Shown in pieces: positions 1 to 8,245 of a stretch of DNA of 43,965 bases. How positions within the stretch are numbered: position 1 is the stretch's first letter; each line of letters starts with the position of its first letter. Origin of the DNA: Haematobacter genomosp. 1 (GTDB taxonomy: Bacteria > Pseudomonadota > Alphaproteobacteria > Rhodobacterales > Rhodobacteraceae); assembly GCF_002196855.1 (NCBI RefSeq), contig NZ_NIPW01000013.1:1-43965 (forward strand). Direction: 5' to 3'. The translations under genes and the position numbers were made by a program. The notes below the pieces were generated by a model. That model saw only the letters and a program-made list of their open reading frames with translations. It was not told the DNA's origin and ran no database searches.

Positions 1-162
1 TGAAGCGGTATCTAGGTAATCACAAACAATCCCGCAAGCAGAAAATGCAGCAAACAGACCACATTTTTCATATTACCTTCACAACACCACTTATCCACAG
101 AACACAATGCGCAAACCATCCACTCAAAGACACAATATTACAACGCACGCGTAAGAGCAGGA
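1..162. other. AT-rich intergenic edge with one DnaA box
   Basis: No gene is supported here. The segment is clearly richer in A+T than the rest of the window. It contains a perfect consensus DnaA box, TTATCCACA, at 91-99. I found no second strict box and no iterons in the visible part, so it cannot be called an origin; sequence to the left is missing. Confidence 0.5.
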
Positions 163-975
163 TCAGGCCGAGAGACCGAGACGAATCGTAGTGCCCCATG
201 GATCATCCAGATGCAGCGATTCCACCCCTTTCATGCGAGCGGATTCCCTTACCGCGAGTCGAACTTCCTCGAGCCCGGTGGACGGACGCTGCCTGACGCG
301 CGCGCCACGGCTGTTCCAGACGTTCGTTGCCAGATGATGGTGATAGCCACCGGTCGCGTAGAAGGTGGCGCCTGGGTAATGCGTGGTGATGTCGAAACCC
401 AGTTGGCCTGCGTAGAACGCCTCGGCCTCCGGGAGAGCGCCAACCTGCAGATGCACGTGCCCGACCATCGACCCCTCCGGCGCGCCGGTCCAGGGCGTTG
501 CGGCTTCCAGAACAGCGGCGACATCCATCCGTTCGGTGGTCATTGCCACCTGCCCGTCATGCCACTGCCAGAGGCTGCGCGGACGGTCGGCATAGATCTC
601 GATGCCGTTTCCCTCGGGGTCCGCCAGATAGGCGGCTTCGCTCACCAGATGGTCCGAGAGACCCTGAAGCGGCGTCTTAAGGTCGGCCACATGGCGCAAC
701 CAGCCTCCCAGAGCGCCCCGGTCGGGCAGCAGAAAGGCCGTATGAAAGAGACCTGCCTCCTGCGGCATCCGCTGGCGGGCGTTCGGATCCTTGCGCAGCT
801 CCAGAAGCCCGCGCCCCGCTGTACCAAGAACAGCGCCCACGGCATCCTTGCTCAGGACCGACAAACCGACAACCGTCTCGTAGAATCGCGTGACCGTATC
901 CAAATCCCGGACGCGGAGAGCGACGCTTGCGACACTCACCGGGTCATGGTCGGGACCATGTTCCATTTCCATCAT
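163..975 (-). CDS. Two-domain VOC protein, CatE-like extradiol dioxygenase
   Basis: A 270-residue protein with two vicinal-oxygen-chelate (glyoxalase fold) domains, about residues 13-130 and 168-265. The first begins with VALRVRDLDTVTRFYE and ends near the metal-ligand-like DPEGNGIEIY. The second has GHVHLQVG and a GGYHHHLATNVW segment. This layout matches the Bacillus CatE type of catechol-2,3-dioxygenase, which cleaves catecholic rings using Fe(II). The exact substrate is not predictable. The start ATG overlaps the stop of the upstream DoxX gene and follows a GGGAGAGAG ribosome site, so the two are translationally coupled. With the LysR gene upstream, the group looks like a regulated detoxification unit for quinones or catechols; that role is inference. 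Confidence 0.85.
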   Translation of the reverse strand: MMEMEHGPDHDPVSVASVALRVRDLDTVTRFYETVVGLSVLSKDAVGAVLGTAGRGLLELRKDPNARQRMPQEAGLFHTAFLLPDRGALGGWLRHVADLKTPLQGLSDHLVSEAAYLADPEGNGIEIYADRPRSLWQWHDGQVAMTTERMDVAAVLEAATPWTGAPEGSMVGHVHLQVGALPEAEAFYAGQLGFDITTHYPGATFYATGGYHHHLATNVWNSRGARVRQRPSTGLEEVRLAVRESARMKGVESLHLDDPWGTTIRLGLSA

Positions 976-1391
976 ACTCTCTCCCCTGAAGCCGACCGCG
1001 AGGGTTTCGCGGCAAACGCGCCATCACCGATCAACGCGAGGGCCAGCAGACCGGCGATCCAGAGCGCGAGAAACTCCCAGCCGCCATTCGGGTTGGTGAA
1101 GAAAAAGCCCGCCGGCCCATGGACGGTCGCGATTGCGCCGATCAGCGGCAGGGTCATGATTACAGCAACCCAGCGCGTATAGATGCCAAGGATAAGCGCC
1201 AGCGCACCGATTATTTCCCACGCGATGGTGATATAGGCCAGCCCGCCCGGCAGACCGAGCGATGCGAAGAATTGAGCGGTTCCCGCGGGGGTGAAGACAA
1301 ACAGCTTCAACCCGGCATGGGCAAGAAACAGGGCACCGAGCGTGACGCGAAGCAGCAGCGCGGCATAGGGTGCCGTTCGAGTATCCAGCAT
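972..1391 (-). CDS. DoxX family membrane protein
   Basis: A 139-residue integral membrane protein with four predicted hydrophobic helices and the family's typical N-terminal pattern (LLLRVTLGALFLAHAGLK, residues 11-28). DoxX/DoxD-like proteins are small inner-membrane subunits, often linked to quinone or redox stress, but most have no assigned reaction. A GAAGGA ribosome site lies 7 bases before the ATG. Its 3' end overlaps the start of the CatE-like gene by 4 bases, and the LysR gene ends 100 bp upstream on the same strand. Family assignment is firm; function is open. Confidence 0.88.
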   Translation of the reverse strand: MLDTRTAPYAALLLRVTLGALFLAHAGLKLFVFTPAGTAQFFASLGLPGGLAYITIAWEIIGALALILGIYTRWVAVIMTLPLIGAIATVHGPAGFFFTNPNGGWEFLALWIAGLLALALIGDGAFAAKPSRSASGERV

Positions 1392-1459
1392 GACAGATCC
1401 TTCAGGGATTCGATTTCATGCGCAGAATATGGCCCTATCCGTTACGGCAATAAATGGCG

Positions 1460-1486
1460 ATATTGGCGGGATATTCATCCCAATAT
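1460..1486. promoter_or_regulatory. Dyad between lysR and doxX, possible LysR box
   Basis: Arms ATATTGG (1460-1466) and CCAATAT (1480-1486) form a perfect 7-bp inverted repeat with a 13-base centre. Inside it is a second dyad, GGGAT/ATCCC (1468-1472 and 1477-1481). It lies 5 bp past the LysR stop codon and about 70 bp before doxX. The size and AT-rich arms fit a LysR-type binding site controlling doxX-catE, but a transcript hairpin after the LysR gene is an alternative. Confidence 0.4.
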
Positions 1487-1491
1487 GGAAG

Positions 1492-2397
1492 TTATTCCCA
1501 GGCTGGCGACCGGAACTCCGCCACTAGAAAGTCGAGCAAAACCCGCACCTTCCGCGCGAGATGCCGTCCTTGCGGATAGAGCGCGAAGATGGAGAGCGCT
1601 TCCGGCTCCCATGCTTCCAGCAAGGGCGTGACATGGCCCTTGCGCACACTGTCCATGGCGAGAAAGGCGGGAATCGACGCCACCCCCTCGCCCGCCTCAG
1701 CAGCGCGCAGGCACGCTTCCGCATTCGCAAATCGAAGGCGGCCGGTCACAGGATATTCGAGCGCCTCCCCGGTCCGGGGGTCGCAAAACTTCCAGCGAAA
1801 GGGTTCCGCCATATTGGTATCAAGGATGCAGCGGTGGCCGCGCAGGTCATCCGGCACCTCGGGCCGGGGATGATCGGTGAGGTAATGGGGCGCGGCGCAG
1901 CGCAGAAGCCGCGTCTCCGACAGCCTGCGCCCGATCAGCGAGGGTGAATCACCGATACGCCCGATGCGGACCGCCACATCATAGCCCTCCTCCACCAGAT
2001 TGACCTGACGGTCGGTGTAGGACACGTCGAGCACGATTTCAGGATAGGCTTGCGCGAAGCGGAGCAGCACCGGCGTGAGTGCGGACACGCCGAAGGACAG
2101 CGGCACGGAGGCACGGATCCGCCCCGCCGCGGTCTGAGAGGCAGTCCGAACCGCCGCGTCCAGCGCATCGAACTCCAGCAGCAGATCGCGAAGCCCCTCG
2201 TAGTAGGCGCGGCCCGCATCCGTCGGATGAAGTGCCCGGGTGGTCCGGTGAAGGAGACGCACGCCAAGAGCCTGCTCCAGCCTGCCGATCAGCTTGGACG
2301 CCTGTCCGGGGCTCGCGCCCAGCCGTTCGGCACCGCGGGCAAAGCCGCCCGCCTCGACAACCGCCACGAACATCCGATCGGCTTCGAGCCTGTCCAC
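1492..2397 (-). CDS. LysR-type transcriptional regulator
   Basis: A 301-residue regulator. The N-terminal winged helix-turn-helix spans about residues 1-60 (VAVVEAGGFARGAERLG followed by ASKLIGRLEQALGVRLL). The effector-binding domain follows from about residue 90. The CrgA/YafC-type pattern with RTTRALHPTDAG after the HTH is evident. The start is GTG, with an AGAGGAG ribosome site 6-7 bases ahead. It lies upstream of doxX and the CatE-like gene on the same strand rather than divergent from them. A dyad in the gap may be its target. The inducer is unknown; a quinone or phenolic compound would fit the neighbours (inference). Confidence 0.9.
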   Translation of the reverse strand: MDRLEADRMFVAVVEAGGFARGAERLGASPGQASKLIGRLEQALGVRLLHRTTRALHPTDAGRAYYEGLRDLLLEFDALDAAVRTASQTAAGRIRASVPLSFGVSALTPVLLRFAQAYPEIVLDVSYTDRQVNLVEEGYDVAVRIGRIGDSPSLIGRRLSETRLLRCAAPHYLTDHPRPEVPDDLRGHRCILDTNMAEPFRWKFCDPRTGEALEYPVTGRLRFANAEACLRAAEAGEGVASIPAFLAMDSVRKGHVTPLLEAWEPEALSIFALYPQGRHLARKVRVLLDFLVAEFRSPAWE

Positions 2398-2459
2398 CTG
2401 CGACTCCTCTTGCTACGGGAGGAGGTAAGCAGTTTATAAAGCTGGAGAAAAGCGTTTCT

Positions 2460-3305
2460 TCAGGCGCGCAGAGGAACGCCCTTGCGGCCTGCGAGGTCGG
2501 TAAAGAACTGCCACGCGACGCGGCCCGACCTCCCCCCGCGCGTCGCCTGCCATTCGATAGCCTCGGCGCGGAGTTCATCCTCGGCCACGGGCACGCCATA
2601 TGCGTCGCAATAACCGCGGATCATGGCCAGATACTCGTCCTGATCACAGGGATGAAAGCCAAGCCACAGGCCGAATCGATCGGAGAGAGAAACCTTCTCC
2701 TCCACCGCTTCGCCGGGATTGATCGCGGTGGACCGCTCGTTCTCTATCATGTCGCGCGGCATCAGGTGCCGCCGGTTGGAGGTCGCGTAGAACAAGACAT
2801 TCTCCGGACGGCCTTCGATACCGCCATCCAGAACCGCCTTCAGGGATTTGTAATGCTGATCGTCGTGGCTGAAGGAAAGATCGTCGCAGAACAGGAGGAA
2901 CCGCTCCTCCGACTTGCGCAGGAAGTTCAGCAACCGTGACAGGGACGGCAGGTCTTCGCGCTGCACCTCGACCAGTTTCAGCGGCCACCCCTGGCGGCGG
3001 ACTTCGGCTTGGACGGCCTTCACCAGACTGGACTTGCCCATGCCCCGCGCGCCCCAGAGCAGCGCATTGTTGGCCGACAGTCCCCGGGCGAATTGCAGGG
3101 TGTTCTCCAGCAGGACGTCTCGTGCACGATTGACGCCGATCAGGAGGGAGAGGTCCACGCGCGCGACATGCGGCACCGGCTCGAGCCGGTCAGGCCCGAC
3201 ATGCCAGACGAAGGCATCGGCGAGCGTGAAATCCGGGAGCGCGGCGGGCGGCGGGCTCATGCGTTCCAGAGCCGCGGCAATCCGTTCGAGTGTCTGCATC
3301 GTCAT
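2460..3305 (-). CDS. DUF815-type P-loop AAA ATPase
   Basis: A 281-residue ATPase of the DUF815 group. Walker A is GARGMGKSS at about residues 85-93. Walker B-like [10 protein letters not shown] follows about 45 residues later, and a sensor-like [12 protein letters not shown] comes after that. The family is widespread in proteobacteria and has no established job. The start ATG overlaps the tatC stop by 4 bases, making it the fourth gene of the tat operon. That coupling suggests co-expression with twin-arginine export, not necessarily a role in it. The C-terminal part ([17 protein letters not shown]) is typical of the family. Confidence 0.85.
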   Translation of the reverse strand: MTMQTLERIAAALERMSPPPAALPDFTLADAFVWHVGPDRLEPVPHVARVDLSLLIGVNRARDVLLENTLQFARGLSANNALLWGARGMGKSSLVKAVQAEVRRQGWPLKLVEVQREDLPSLSRLLNFLRKSEERFLLFCDDLSFSHDDQHYKSLKAVLDGGIEGRPENVLFYATSNRRHLMPRDMIENERSTAINPGEAVEEKVSLSDRFGLWLGFHPCDQDEYLAMIRGYCDAYGVPVAEDELRAEAIEWQATRGGRSGRVAWQFFTDLAGRKGVPLRA

Positions 3306-4168
3306 GCCTTGTCCTTCCCGTCGTCTTCGTCCTCGTCCACCCAGAGCCCCTCCGCCTTCATCTCGGCCTCCTTCCGGCGCTCGATCCGGCGGATGAGGAA
3401 GATGGAGATCTCATAGAGAGGGTAGATCGCGGCAAACAGGATGGACTGGCTCATCACATCGGGGGGCGTGGCGATGGCTGCCACGATCAGGATGACCACC
3501 ACTGCATAGCGCCGCACGCTGGCAAGCCCCTTGGAGGTGATCAGCCCGGCCTTTCCCATCAGCACGAGCAGGACCGGAAGCTGGAAGCACAGGCCGAATG
3601 CCGTCACGAAGCTGATGGTCAGCGACAGGTATTCCGCGACGGAGCCCTGAAAGGTGATGCCGGCGGTATGGGGCGTCACACTGCCCGGTTCCGCGGGAAT
3701 CGGCACGCCGGGCGTTCCGACCTGCTGGAAGGTCAGGAAGAAATTGAACGCGATCGGAATGACCACGAAAAAGGCGAAAGCTGCGCCGATGATGAACATC
3801 ACCGGGGAAGCGATCAGGAACGGCAGGAAAGCGGCTTTTTCGGACCGGTAAAGTCCAGGCGCAACGAAGCGCCAGAGCTGATAGGCGATGATCGGGAATG
3901 ACAGGACCAGACCGCCGAACATCGAAATCTTGATGGCGACGAAGAAGCCTTCCTGCAGCTTGATGAGAACAAGCCCGCAATCCTGCCCCCGTTCCGCCAG
4001 AGCGCCGCAGACTGGCCAAGTCAGGAAGTTGAAGATCGGGTTCCAGACGGTGAATGCCAGGAACATCGCTACCACGAAAGCGAGTGCTGACCAGATGAGC
4101 CGCTTTCTGAGTTCCGCAAGATGTTCGATCAGCGGGGCGGAGGAGTCGTCGATATCTTCGGACTTCAT
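3302..4168 (-). CDS. Sec-independent translocase subunit TatC
   Basis: TatC, 288 residues, is the multi-spanning receptor of the twin-arginine translocase that binds signal peptides of folded proteins at the inner membrane. The conserved N-terminal segment [15 protein letters not shown] (about residues 14-28) is the signal-recognition region. Six hydrophobic helices follow, with the conserved [18 protein letters not shown] block after the second. An extra periplasmic insertion around residues 160-180 and a charged C-terminal tail ([11 protein letters not shown]) are typical of alphaproteobacterial TatC. The start overlaps the tatB stop by 4 bases. A likely client in this window is the binding protein at 28516-29598, whose leader has paired arginines. 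Confidence 0.97.
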   Translation of the reverse strand: MKSEDIDDSSAPLIEHLAELRKRLIWSALAFVVAMFLAFTVWNPIFNFLTWPVCGALAERGQDCGLVLIKLQEGFFVAIKISMFGGLVLSFPIIAYQLWRFVAPGLYRSEKAAFLPFLIASPVMFIIGAAFAFFVVIPIAFNFFLTFQQVGTPGVPIPAEPGSVTPHTAGITFQGSVAEYLSLTISFVTAFGLCFQLPVLLVLMGKAGLITSKGLASVRRYAVVVILIVAAIATPPDVMSQSILFAAIYPLYEISIFLIRRIERRKEAEMKAEGLWVDEDEDDGKDKA

Positions 4169-4683
4169 ACTTTGGTCCCGTCTCCGGGGCTTTCGGCCGA
4201 GGCTTTCGCCACGGCGGGTTCGGATACGGGTTCGGACGCGTGCGCGCGCGGCGCGGCTGCCGCGACCGCCGCGGGATCGGTTCCCTGAGCGTTTGACGGC
4301 GTCTCCAGCGGAGCGGTGGCTGCAGGGGGGACCGGGGCTGCAGGGGGCGGCGCGGATCCATTCGCCGCGGGAGGCGTGGTCACGCCGGACGTGGTCGTGC
4401 GGTTTGCACGGCTACGGTCGTCCCAGTCGTCCAACTTGCGATTGACCGCATCGAGACCCGACTGCATGGGCGAGCGGATGGAATTCAGGTCACGCTGAAT
4501 ATCCTTCAACCCGGCCTCATCCGCCGCGTCTTCCATGGCGCGCTGAAAATCACGCGCCATCATGCGCCCCTTGGCCGTCACACGGCCCAGTGTGCGGAAC
4601 ATGGCAGGCAAATCCTTTGGCCCGACCACGACCAGCGCCACAATGCCGATCAGGACGAGTTCGCTCCAGCCGATGTCGAACAT
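4165..4683 (-). CDS. Sec-independent translocase subunit TatB
   Basis: TatB, 172 residues, has one N-terminal membrane helix ([20 protein letters not shown]) with the conserved Glu at position 8 and the GPKDLP hinge. An amphipathic helix follows (about residues 30-70), then a long Ala/Pro/Thr-rich tail. The FDIGWSEL start separates TatB from TatA. With TatC it forms the substrate-receptor complex. It sits between tatA (26 bp upstream) and tatC (4-base overlap). Confidence 0.96.
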   Translation of the reverse strand: MFDIGWSELVLIGIVALVVVGPKDLPAMFRTLGRVTAKGRMMARDFQRAMEDAADEAGLKDIQRDLNSIRSPMQSGLDAVNRKLDDWDDRSRANRTTTSGVTTPPAANGSAPPPAAPVPPAATAPLETPSNAQGTDPAAVAAAAPRAHASEPVSEPAVAKASAESPGDGTKV

Positions 4684-4709
4684 GTTCCGCTGCCTTCAGG
4701 TTCGCAGGG

Positions 4710-4934
4710 TCAGACCTTGGTCTTTTCCTGCTCCGGGGTGGTCGCGGGCGTTACGTCACGCGCCGCGGCGGCGGAAGCGGATTCGATCTCCTCCGTCCCG
4801 TCTTTCACCCCTTTCTTGAAGGCAGTGATGCCCTTGCCGACTTCACCCATCAGCGAGGAAACCTTGCCGCGCCCGAAGAGCACCAGCAGCACCACACCGA
4901 TGATGAGGATTTCGGTCACTCCGAAACGACCCAT
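4710..4934 (-). CDS. Sec-independent translocase subunit TatA
   Basis: TatA, 74 residues, is the pore-forming or membrane-thinning subunit of the twin-arginine translocase. It has a single N-terminal helix (TEILIIGVVLLVLFG, residues 7-21), the FGRGKV hinge, and an amphipathic helix with GKGITAFKKGVKDG, all hallmark TatA features. The remaining tail is charged. It is the first gene of tatABC; a 248-bp gap to the upstream SDR gene should hold the operon promoter, although I see no clear consensus box. Confidence 0.95.
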   Translation of the reverse strand: MGRFGVTEILIIGVVLLVLFGRGKVSSLMGEVGKGITAFKKGVKDGTEEIESASAAAARDVTPATTPEQEKTKV

Positions 4935-5145
4935 GGCTTACTCCTTCTAAGGCGTCACTGCGCCTGTTTCCCGTTCCTACGGCCGGGTGTCAACGTGCTG
5001 ACTGACAGACTTACTCCCCCCTTTTGTCCTTTCAAAGCCCCCTCAACCGCATAATCACGGAAAATCGTTCAGGGTGCTGGATAGCTGAAAAGACTTAAAA
5101 AAGTGTATGTCGCGCGCTCAGTGTGCCCCGAAGAGCCCTGCAGAC

Positions 5146-5173
5146 CCCCGTCACCGGCCTACCGGCAACGGGG
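5146..5173 (-). terminator. Terminator-like hairpin after the SDR gene
   Basis: CCCCGT (5146-5151) pairs with ACGGGG (5168-5173), enclosing a second CCGG/CCGG pairing. It starts 10 bases past the SDR stop codon on the minus strand. There is no following T tract, so it may stop transcription only weakly or just protect the 3' end. Confidence 0.35.
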
Positions 5174-5182
5174 AATCACCCT

Positions 5183-5962
5183 TCACATTGTCAGGTTGTT
5201 CAGGCCGCCGTCCGGCATGAAGTTCTGCCCGATGAAGAAGCCTGCATACCGGGAGCAGAGAAAGGCGCAGGCGGCGCCGAACTCCTCCGCGGTGCCATAG
5301 CGTCCGGCGGGGATGCTGGCATACCTGCGCTGACGTGCCTCCTCCAGAGAGATGCCCGCCTGCTTGGCCATGCCGCCGTCGAGGGCGATCGCCCGGTCGG
5401 TATCGTGGATGCCGGGAAGCAGGTTGTTGATGGCCACGCCCTTGCCCGCGACCTGCCGGGATGTGCCCGCGACGAAGCCGGTCAGTCCCGTGCGTGCCGT
5501 GTTGGACAGTCCGAGGGCTGCGATCGGCGCGCGGACGGATTGCGAGGTGATGTTCACCACCCTGCCCCAACCGCGATCCGCCATGCCGGGCACGAGCGCC
5601 TGCATCAGCGCCACCGGCGTGAGCAGGTTCGCATCGAGCGCCTTGATGAAATCGTCGCGCGACCAATCCGTCCAGGTGCCGGGGGGCGGGCCGCCTGCGT
5701 TGGTGACGAGGATATCCGCCTCTCCTGTGGCCTTCAGAACACGCGCGCGCCCTTCGGGATCGACGATATCGGCGGCCACGGTCGTCACCTCCACGCCATA
5801 ACGGTCGCGGATATGGGCGGCGGTCGCCTCAAGCGCCTCGGCGCCGCGCGCGTTCAGGATGAGGTCCACCCCCGCCTCTGCCAGAGCCTCGGCACACCCC
5901 CGCCCAAGCCCTTTCGACGAGGCGCAGACCAGCGCCTTCCTGCCCCGAATACCCAGATCCAT
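5183..5962 (-). CDS. Atypical short-chain dehydrogenase/reductase
   Basis: A Rossmann-fold SDR protein, 259 residues from the chosen ATG. That start follows GGAGAAGCGG at proper distance and begins MDLGIRGRK; in-frame ATGs up to 5977 are possible. The glycine motif is CASSKGLGRG rather than TGxxxGxG, followed by VTNAGG and the NITSQS strand. Where the catalytic YxxxK should be, the protein reads GLSNTARTG, so the usual Tyr and Lys are missing. This matches the beta-ketoacyl-reductase-like SDR subgroup known to lack the catalytic tetrad. A NAD(P)H-binding role is likely, but the reaction is not predictable. No operon partner is evident. Confidence 0.85.
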   Translation of the reverse strand: MDLGIRGRKALVCASSKGLGRGCAEALAEAGVDLILNARGAEALEATAAHIRDRYGVEVTTVAADIVDPEGRARVLKATGEADILVTNAGGPPPGTWTDWSRDDFIKALDANLLTPVALMQALVPGMADRGWGRVVNITSQSVRAPIAALGLSNTARTGLTGFVAGTSRQVAGKGVAINNLLPGIHDTDRAIALDGGMAKQAGISLEEARQRRYASIPAGRYGTAEEFGAACAFLCSRYAGFFIGQNFMPDGGLNNLTM

Positions 5963-6067
5963 CCGCTTCTCCATCATTCCCTGAAGAAGGCGTAGCATCC
6001 GGCGGCGCGGGAGGCCAGCCGCACGGAGCAGGCGCGGAGGCCGAAACGGCAGCCCCCAAGCCTTGCG

Positions 6068-7594
6068 TCAGTTGCCCGAGGGTGTGGCGAAGGAGCGGAG
6101 CATGAACTCCGGCACGTGATCCCCCATGCCGACGACGGGCCCATCGTCCCGCTTCTCCTTCCGGTCGCGACGGCCCTGACCCTCGCGGGAGCGGTGCGGT
6201 TTTTCCTCACGCGCAGGGGTTTCGGCTTCCAGGCGCGGCTCCTCCGGCGGGGCGGATTTGGCCCTGGGCTTCTCGGCCGGCTTCTCGGCGGACTTCTCGA
6301 CGCGGGTCTCCGCCTCGGCCTTCGGCGATTCCACGGGTTCCGCAGCGTCTGCCTTGCGGCGACCGCCACGGGTCCGGGTGCGCGTGGGTTTCTCCTTGCG
6401 CGGCTCGCCTGCGGCCTCATTCTCCTCCACAGCGGCGATGGAGATCGGGTTCGCGATCCGCGGGATCGGCTGCTTGATCAGGCTTTCTACATTGGCGAGA
6501 TACTTGTCGTCAGACGGAACCGCGATGGTAAAGGCCTTGCCCTTCCGCCCCGCGCGCCCGGTCCGCCCGATCCGGTGGACGTAGTCCTCCGGGTGGCTCG
6601 GCACGTCGAAGTTGAACACGTGGCTCACCGCCGGAATGTCCAGACCGCGCGCCGCCACATCGGAGGCCACGAGAATGTTGATCGAGCCGTCGCGGAAGCC
6701 GTCGAGCGTCTGCATCCGCTGCCGTTGCTCCAGATCGCCGTGGATGGGAGAAGCGTTGAACCCGTGCTGCTTCAGCGATTTCGCCAGCACATCCACATCC
6801 ATCTTGCGGTTGCAGAAGATGATCGCGTTGGTGCAGGCCGCGCCTTCCTGCCGCAGCAGACCACGCAGGACGGCGCGTTTCTCCTTGAAGACCACGGCCC
6901 GGTCCTTGCGGCTCGGCTTGAACTCGACCAGCCCCTGCTCAATCGTTTCGGACGTCGTCGCCTGACGCGACACCTCCACCCGGACCGGGTTGGACAGGAA
7001 GGTCTTGGTGATCCGCTCGATCTCCGGCGCCATCGTGGCGGAGTAGAACAGAGTCTGCCGGGTGAAGGGCGTGAGAGAGAAGATGCGCTCGATATCAGGA
7101 ATGAAGCCCATGTCGAGCATCCGGTCCGCCTCATCGACAACCATCATCTGCACGCCGGTCAGCAGCAGCTTTCCGCGTTCGAAATGGTCGAGAAGCCGCC
7201 CCGGCGTGGCGATCAGAACATCCACGCCCCGGTCGATGAGCTTGTCCTGCTCCCCGAAGGAGACGCCGCCGATCAGCAGCGCCTTGGTGAGCTTGGTGTA
7301 TTTGGCATAGACGTCGAAGTTGTCGGCCACCTGCGCCGCCAGCTCCCGCGTGGGGGCGAGCACGAGGCTGCGCGGCATCCGCGCGCGGGCGCGGCCCTTG
7401 TCAAGCCGGGTGATGAGCGGCAGGGTGAAGGAAGCGGTCTTGCCGGTGCCGGTCTGGGCGATGCCCAGCACGTCGCGCCCTTCGAGCGCAGGCGGAATGG
7501 CTCCTTCCTGAATGGGGGTCGGTGTCTCATAGCCCGCCTCTTCGACGGCACGGAGCACCTTCGGGTCGAGATTGAGATCTGAAAATTTTGTCAT
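6068..7594 (-). CDS. DEAD-box ATP-dependent RNA helicase
   Basis: A 508-residue RhlE/DeaD-type RNA helicase that unwinds RNA duplexes, for example during ribosome assembly or mRNA turnover. All core motifs are present in order: Q motif (ETPTPIQ), motif I AQTGTGKT, Ib TPGR, II DEAD, III SAT, V ARGLDIP and VI HRIGRTGRAGR. After about residue 385 comes a low-complexity tail rich in Lys, Glu, Pro and Arg, probably an RNA- or partner-binding extension. I chose the start MTKFSDLNLDPKV, the normal family N-terminus, 24 bases inside the longest frame. It is divergent from the OsmC gene across about 230 bp. Confidence 0.94.
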   Translation of the reverse strand: MTKFSDLNLDPKVLRAVEEAGYETPTPIQEGAIPPALEGRDVLGIAQTGTGKTASFTLPLITRLDKGRARARMPRSLVLAPTRELAAQVADNFDVYAKYTKLTKALLIGGVSFGEQDKLIDRGVDVLIATPGRLLDHFERGKLLLTGVQMMVVDEADRMLDMGFIPDIERIFSLTPFTRQTLFYSATMAPEIERITKTFLSNPVRVEVSRQATTSETIEQGLVEFKPSRKDRAVVFKEKRAVLRGLLRQEGAACTNAIIFCNRKMDVDVLAKSLKQHGFNASPIHGDLEQRQRMQTLDGFRDGSINILVASDVAARGLDIPAVSHVFNFDVPSHPEDYVHRIGRTGRAGRKGKAFTIAVPSDDKYLANVESLIKQPIPRIANPISIAAVEENEAAGEPRKEKPTRTRTRGGRRKADAAEPVESPKAEAETRVEKSAEKPAEKPRAKSAPPEEPRLEAETPAREEKPHRSREGQGRRDRKEKRDDGPVVGMGDHVPEFMLRSFATPSGN

Positions 7595-7825
7595 TGGCGT
7601 CCAGTGGTTCGGCGGCATCGGGCCGCGCGGTCAGGAGGACGCCGTTCCATGCGTCCCGGCTCGGGTCCGCAGGAGCGGACGCAATTGCTTACAGTAATTC
7701 CACTGGAAGGTCAACAATCGCGGCCCAGATGCTCCTCAGCGGCCGCATTCGCCGCTTGCCGGATGCCCGCGACGGTGAAACCAATGAGCGGGGCACCGCG
7801 TTGTCCCGTAACAAGGAGAGTTCCC

Positions 7826-8242
7826 ATGATCGAGAAATACGGCACCGCAGTCTGGAACGGATCGCTGAAAGAAGGCCACGGTTCGCTCAGCACGCAAAGC
7901 AATGCGTTGACGGACAAGTCCTATAGCTATGCGACACGGTTCGAGAAAAGCGGCGGCTCCAACCCGGAGGAGCTTCTGGGTGCGGCCCACGCCGGCTGCT
8001 TTTCCATGGCGCTCGCCAGCATCCTCGGGAAGAAGGGGATCACCCCTCACGAAATCGACACGACCTCCAAGATCACGCTCGACCCGAGCCAGGGTGCGAT
8101 CACCAAGGCGCATCTCGTCGTGGTGATCCGCGCGGATGCGGATGAGGAGACCCTCGTCGCTGCCGCCAAGGAAGCAGAAACCGGCTGCCCGGTCTCCAAG
8201 CTGTTCAAGGCGGAGATCAGCATGGAAGCGCGGAAAGGCTGA
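7826..8242 (+). CDS. OsmC family peroxidase
   Basis: A 138-residue OsmC-type thiol peroxidase that reduces organic hydroperoxides. The peroxidatic cysteine is in AHAGCFSMAL (about residue 56) and the resolving cysteine is in ETGCPVSKLF near the C-terminus; both are present. The length matches the family. The start ATG follows AAGGAGAG at 5-6 bases; the longer upstream frame lacks family similarity. The transglutaminase-like gene begins 3 bp downstream, so the two are co-transcribed. A stress-protection role in the cytoplasm is well supported by family; regulation is not visible. Confidence 0.93.
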   Translation: MIEKYGTAVWNGSLKEGHGSLSTQSNALTDKSYSYATRFEKSGGSNPEELLGAAHAGCFSMALASILGKKGITPHEIDTTSKITLDPSQGAITKAHLVVVIRADADEETLVAAAKEAETGCPVSKLFKAEISMEARKG

Positions 8243-8245
8243 CCC

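Noticed and set aside
1-162. Replication origin
   Set aside because: Only one strict DnaA box and no replication gene are visible; kept as a lead rather than a call.
211-1182. 323-codon plus-strand frame
   Set aside because: Antisense to the CatE-like and DoxX genes; no recognisable domain.
7665-7680. GTCCGC-AGGA-GCGGAC stem-loop between the helicase and osmC genes
   Set aside because: A short 6-bp dyad without a T tract or clear placement relative to either start; chance is likely in GC-rich DNA.
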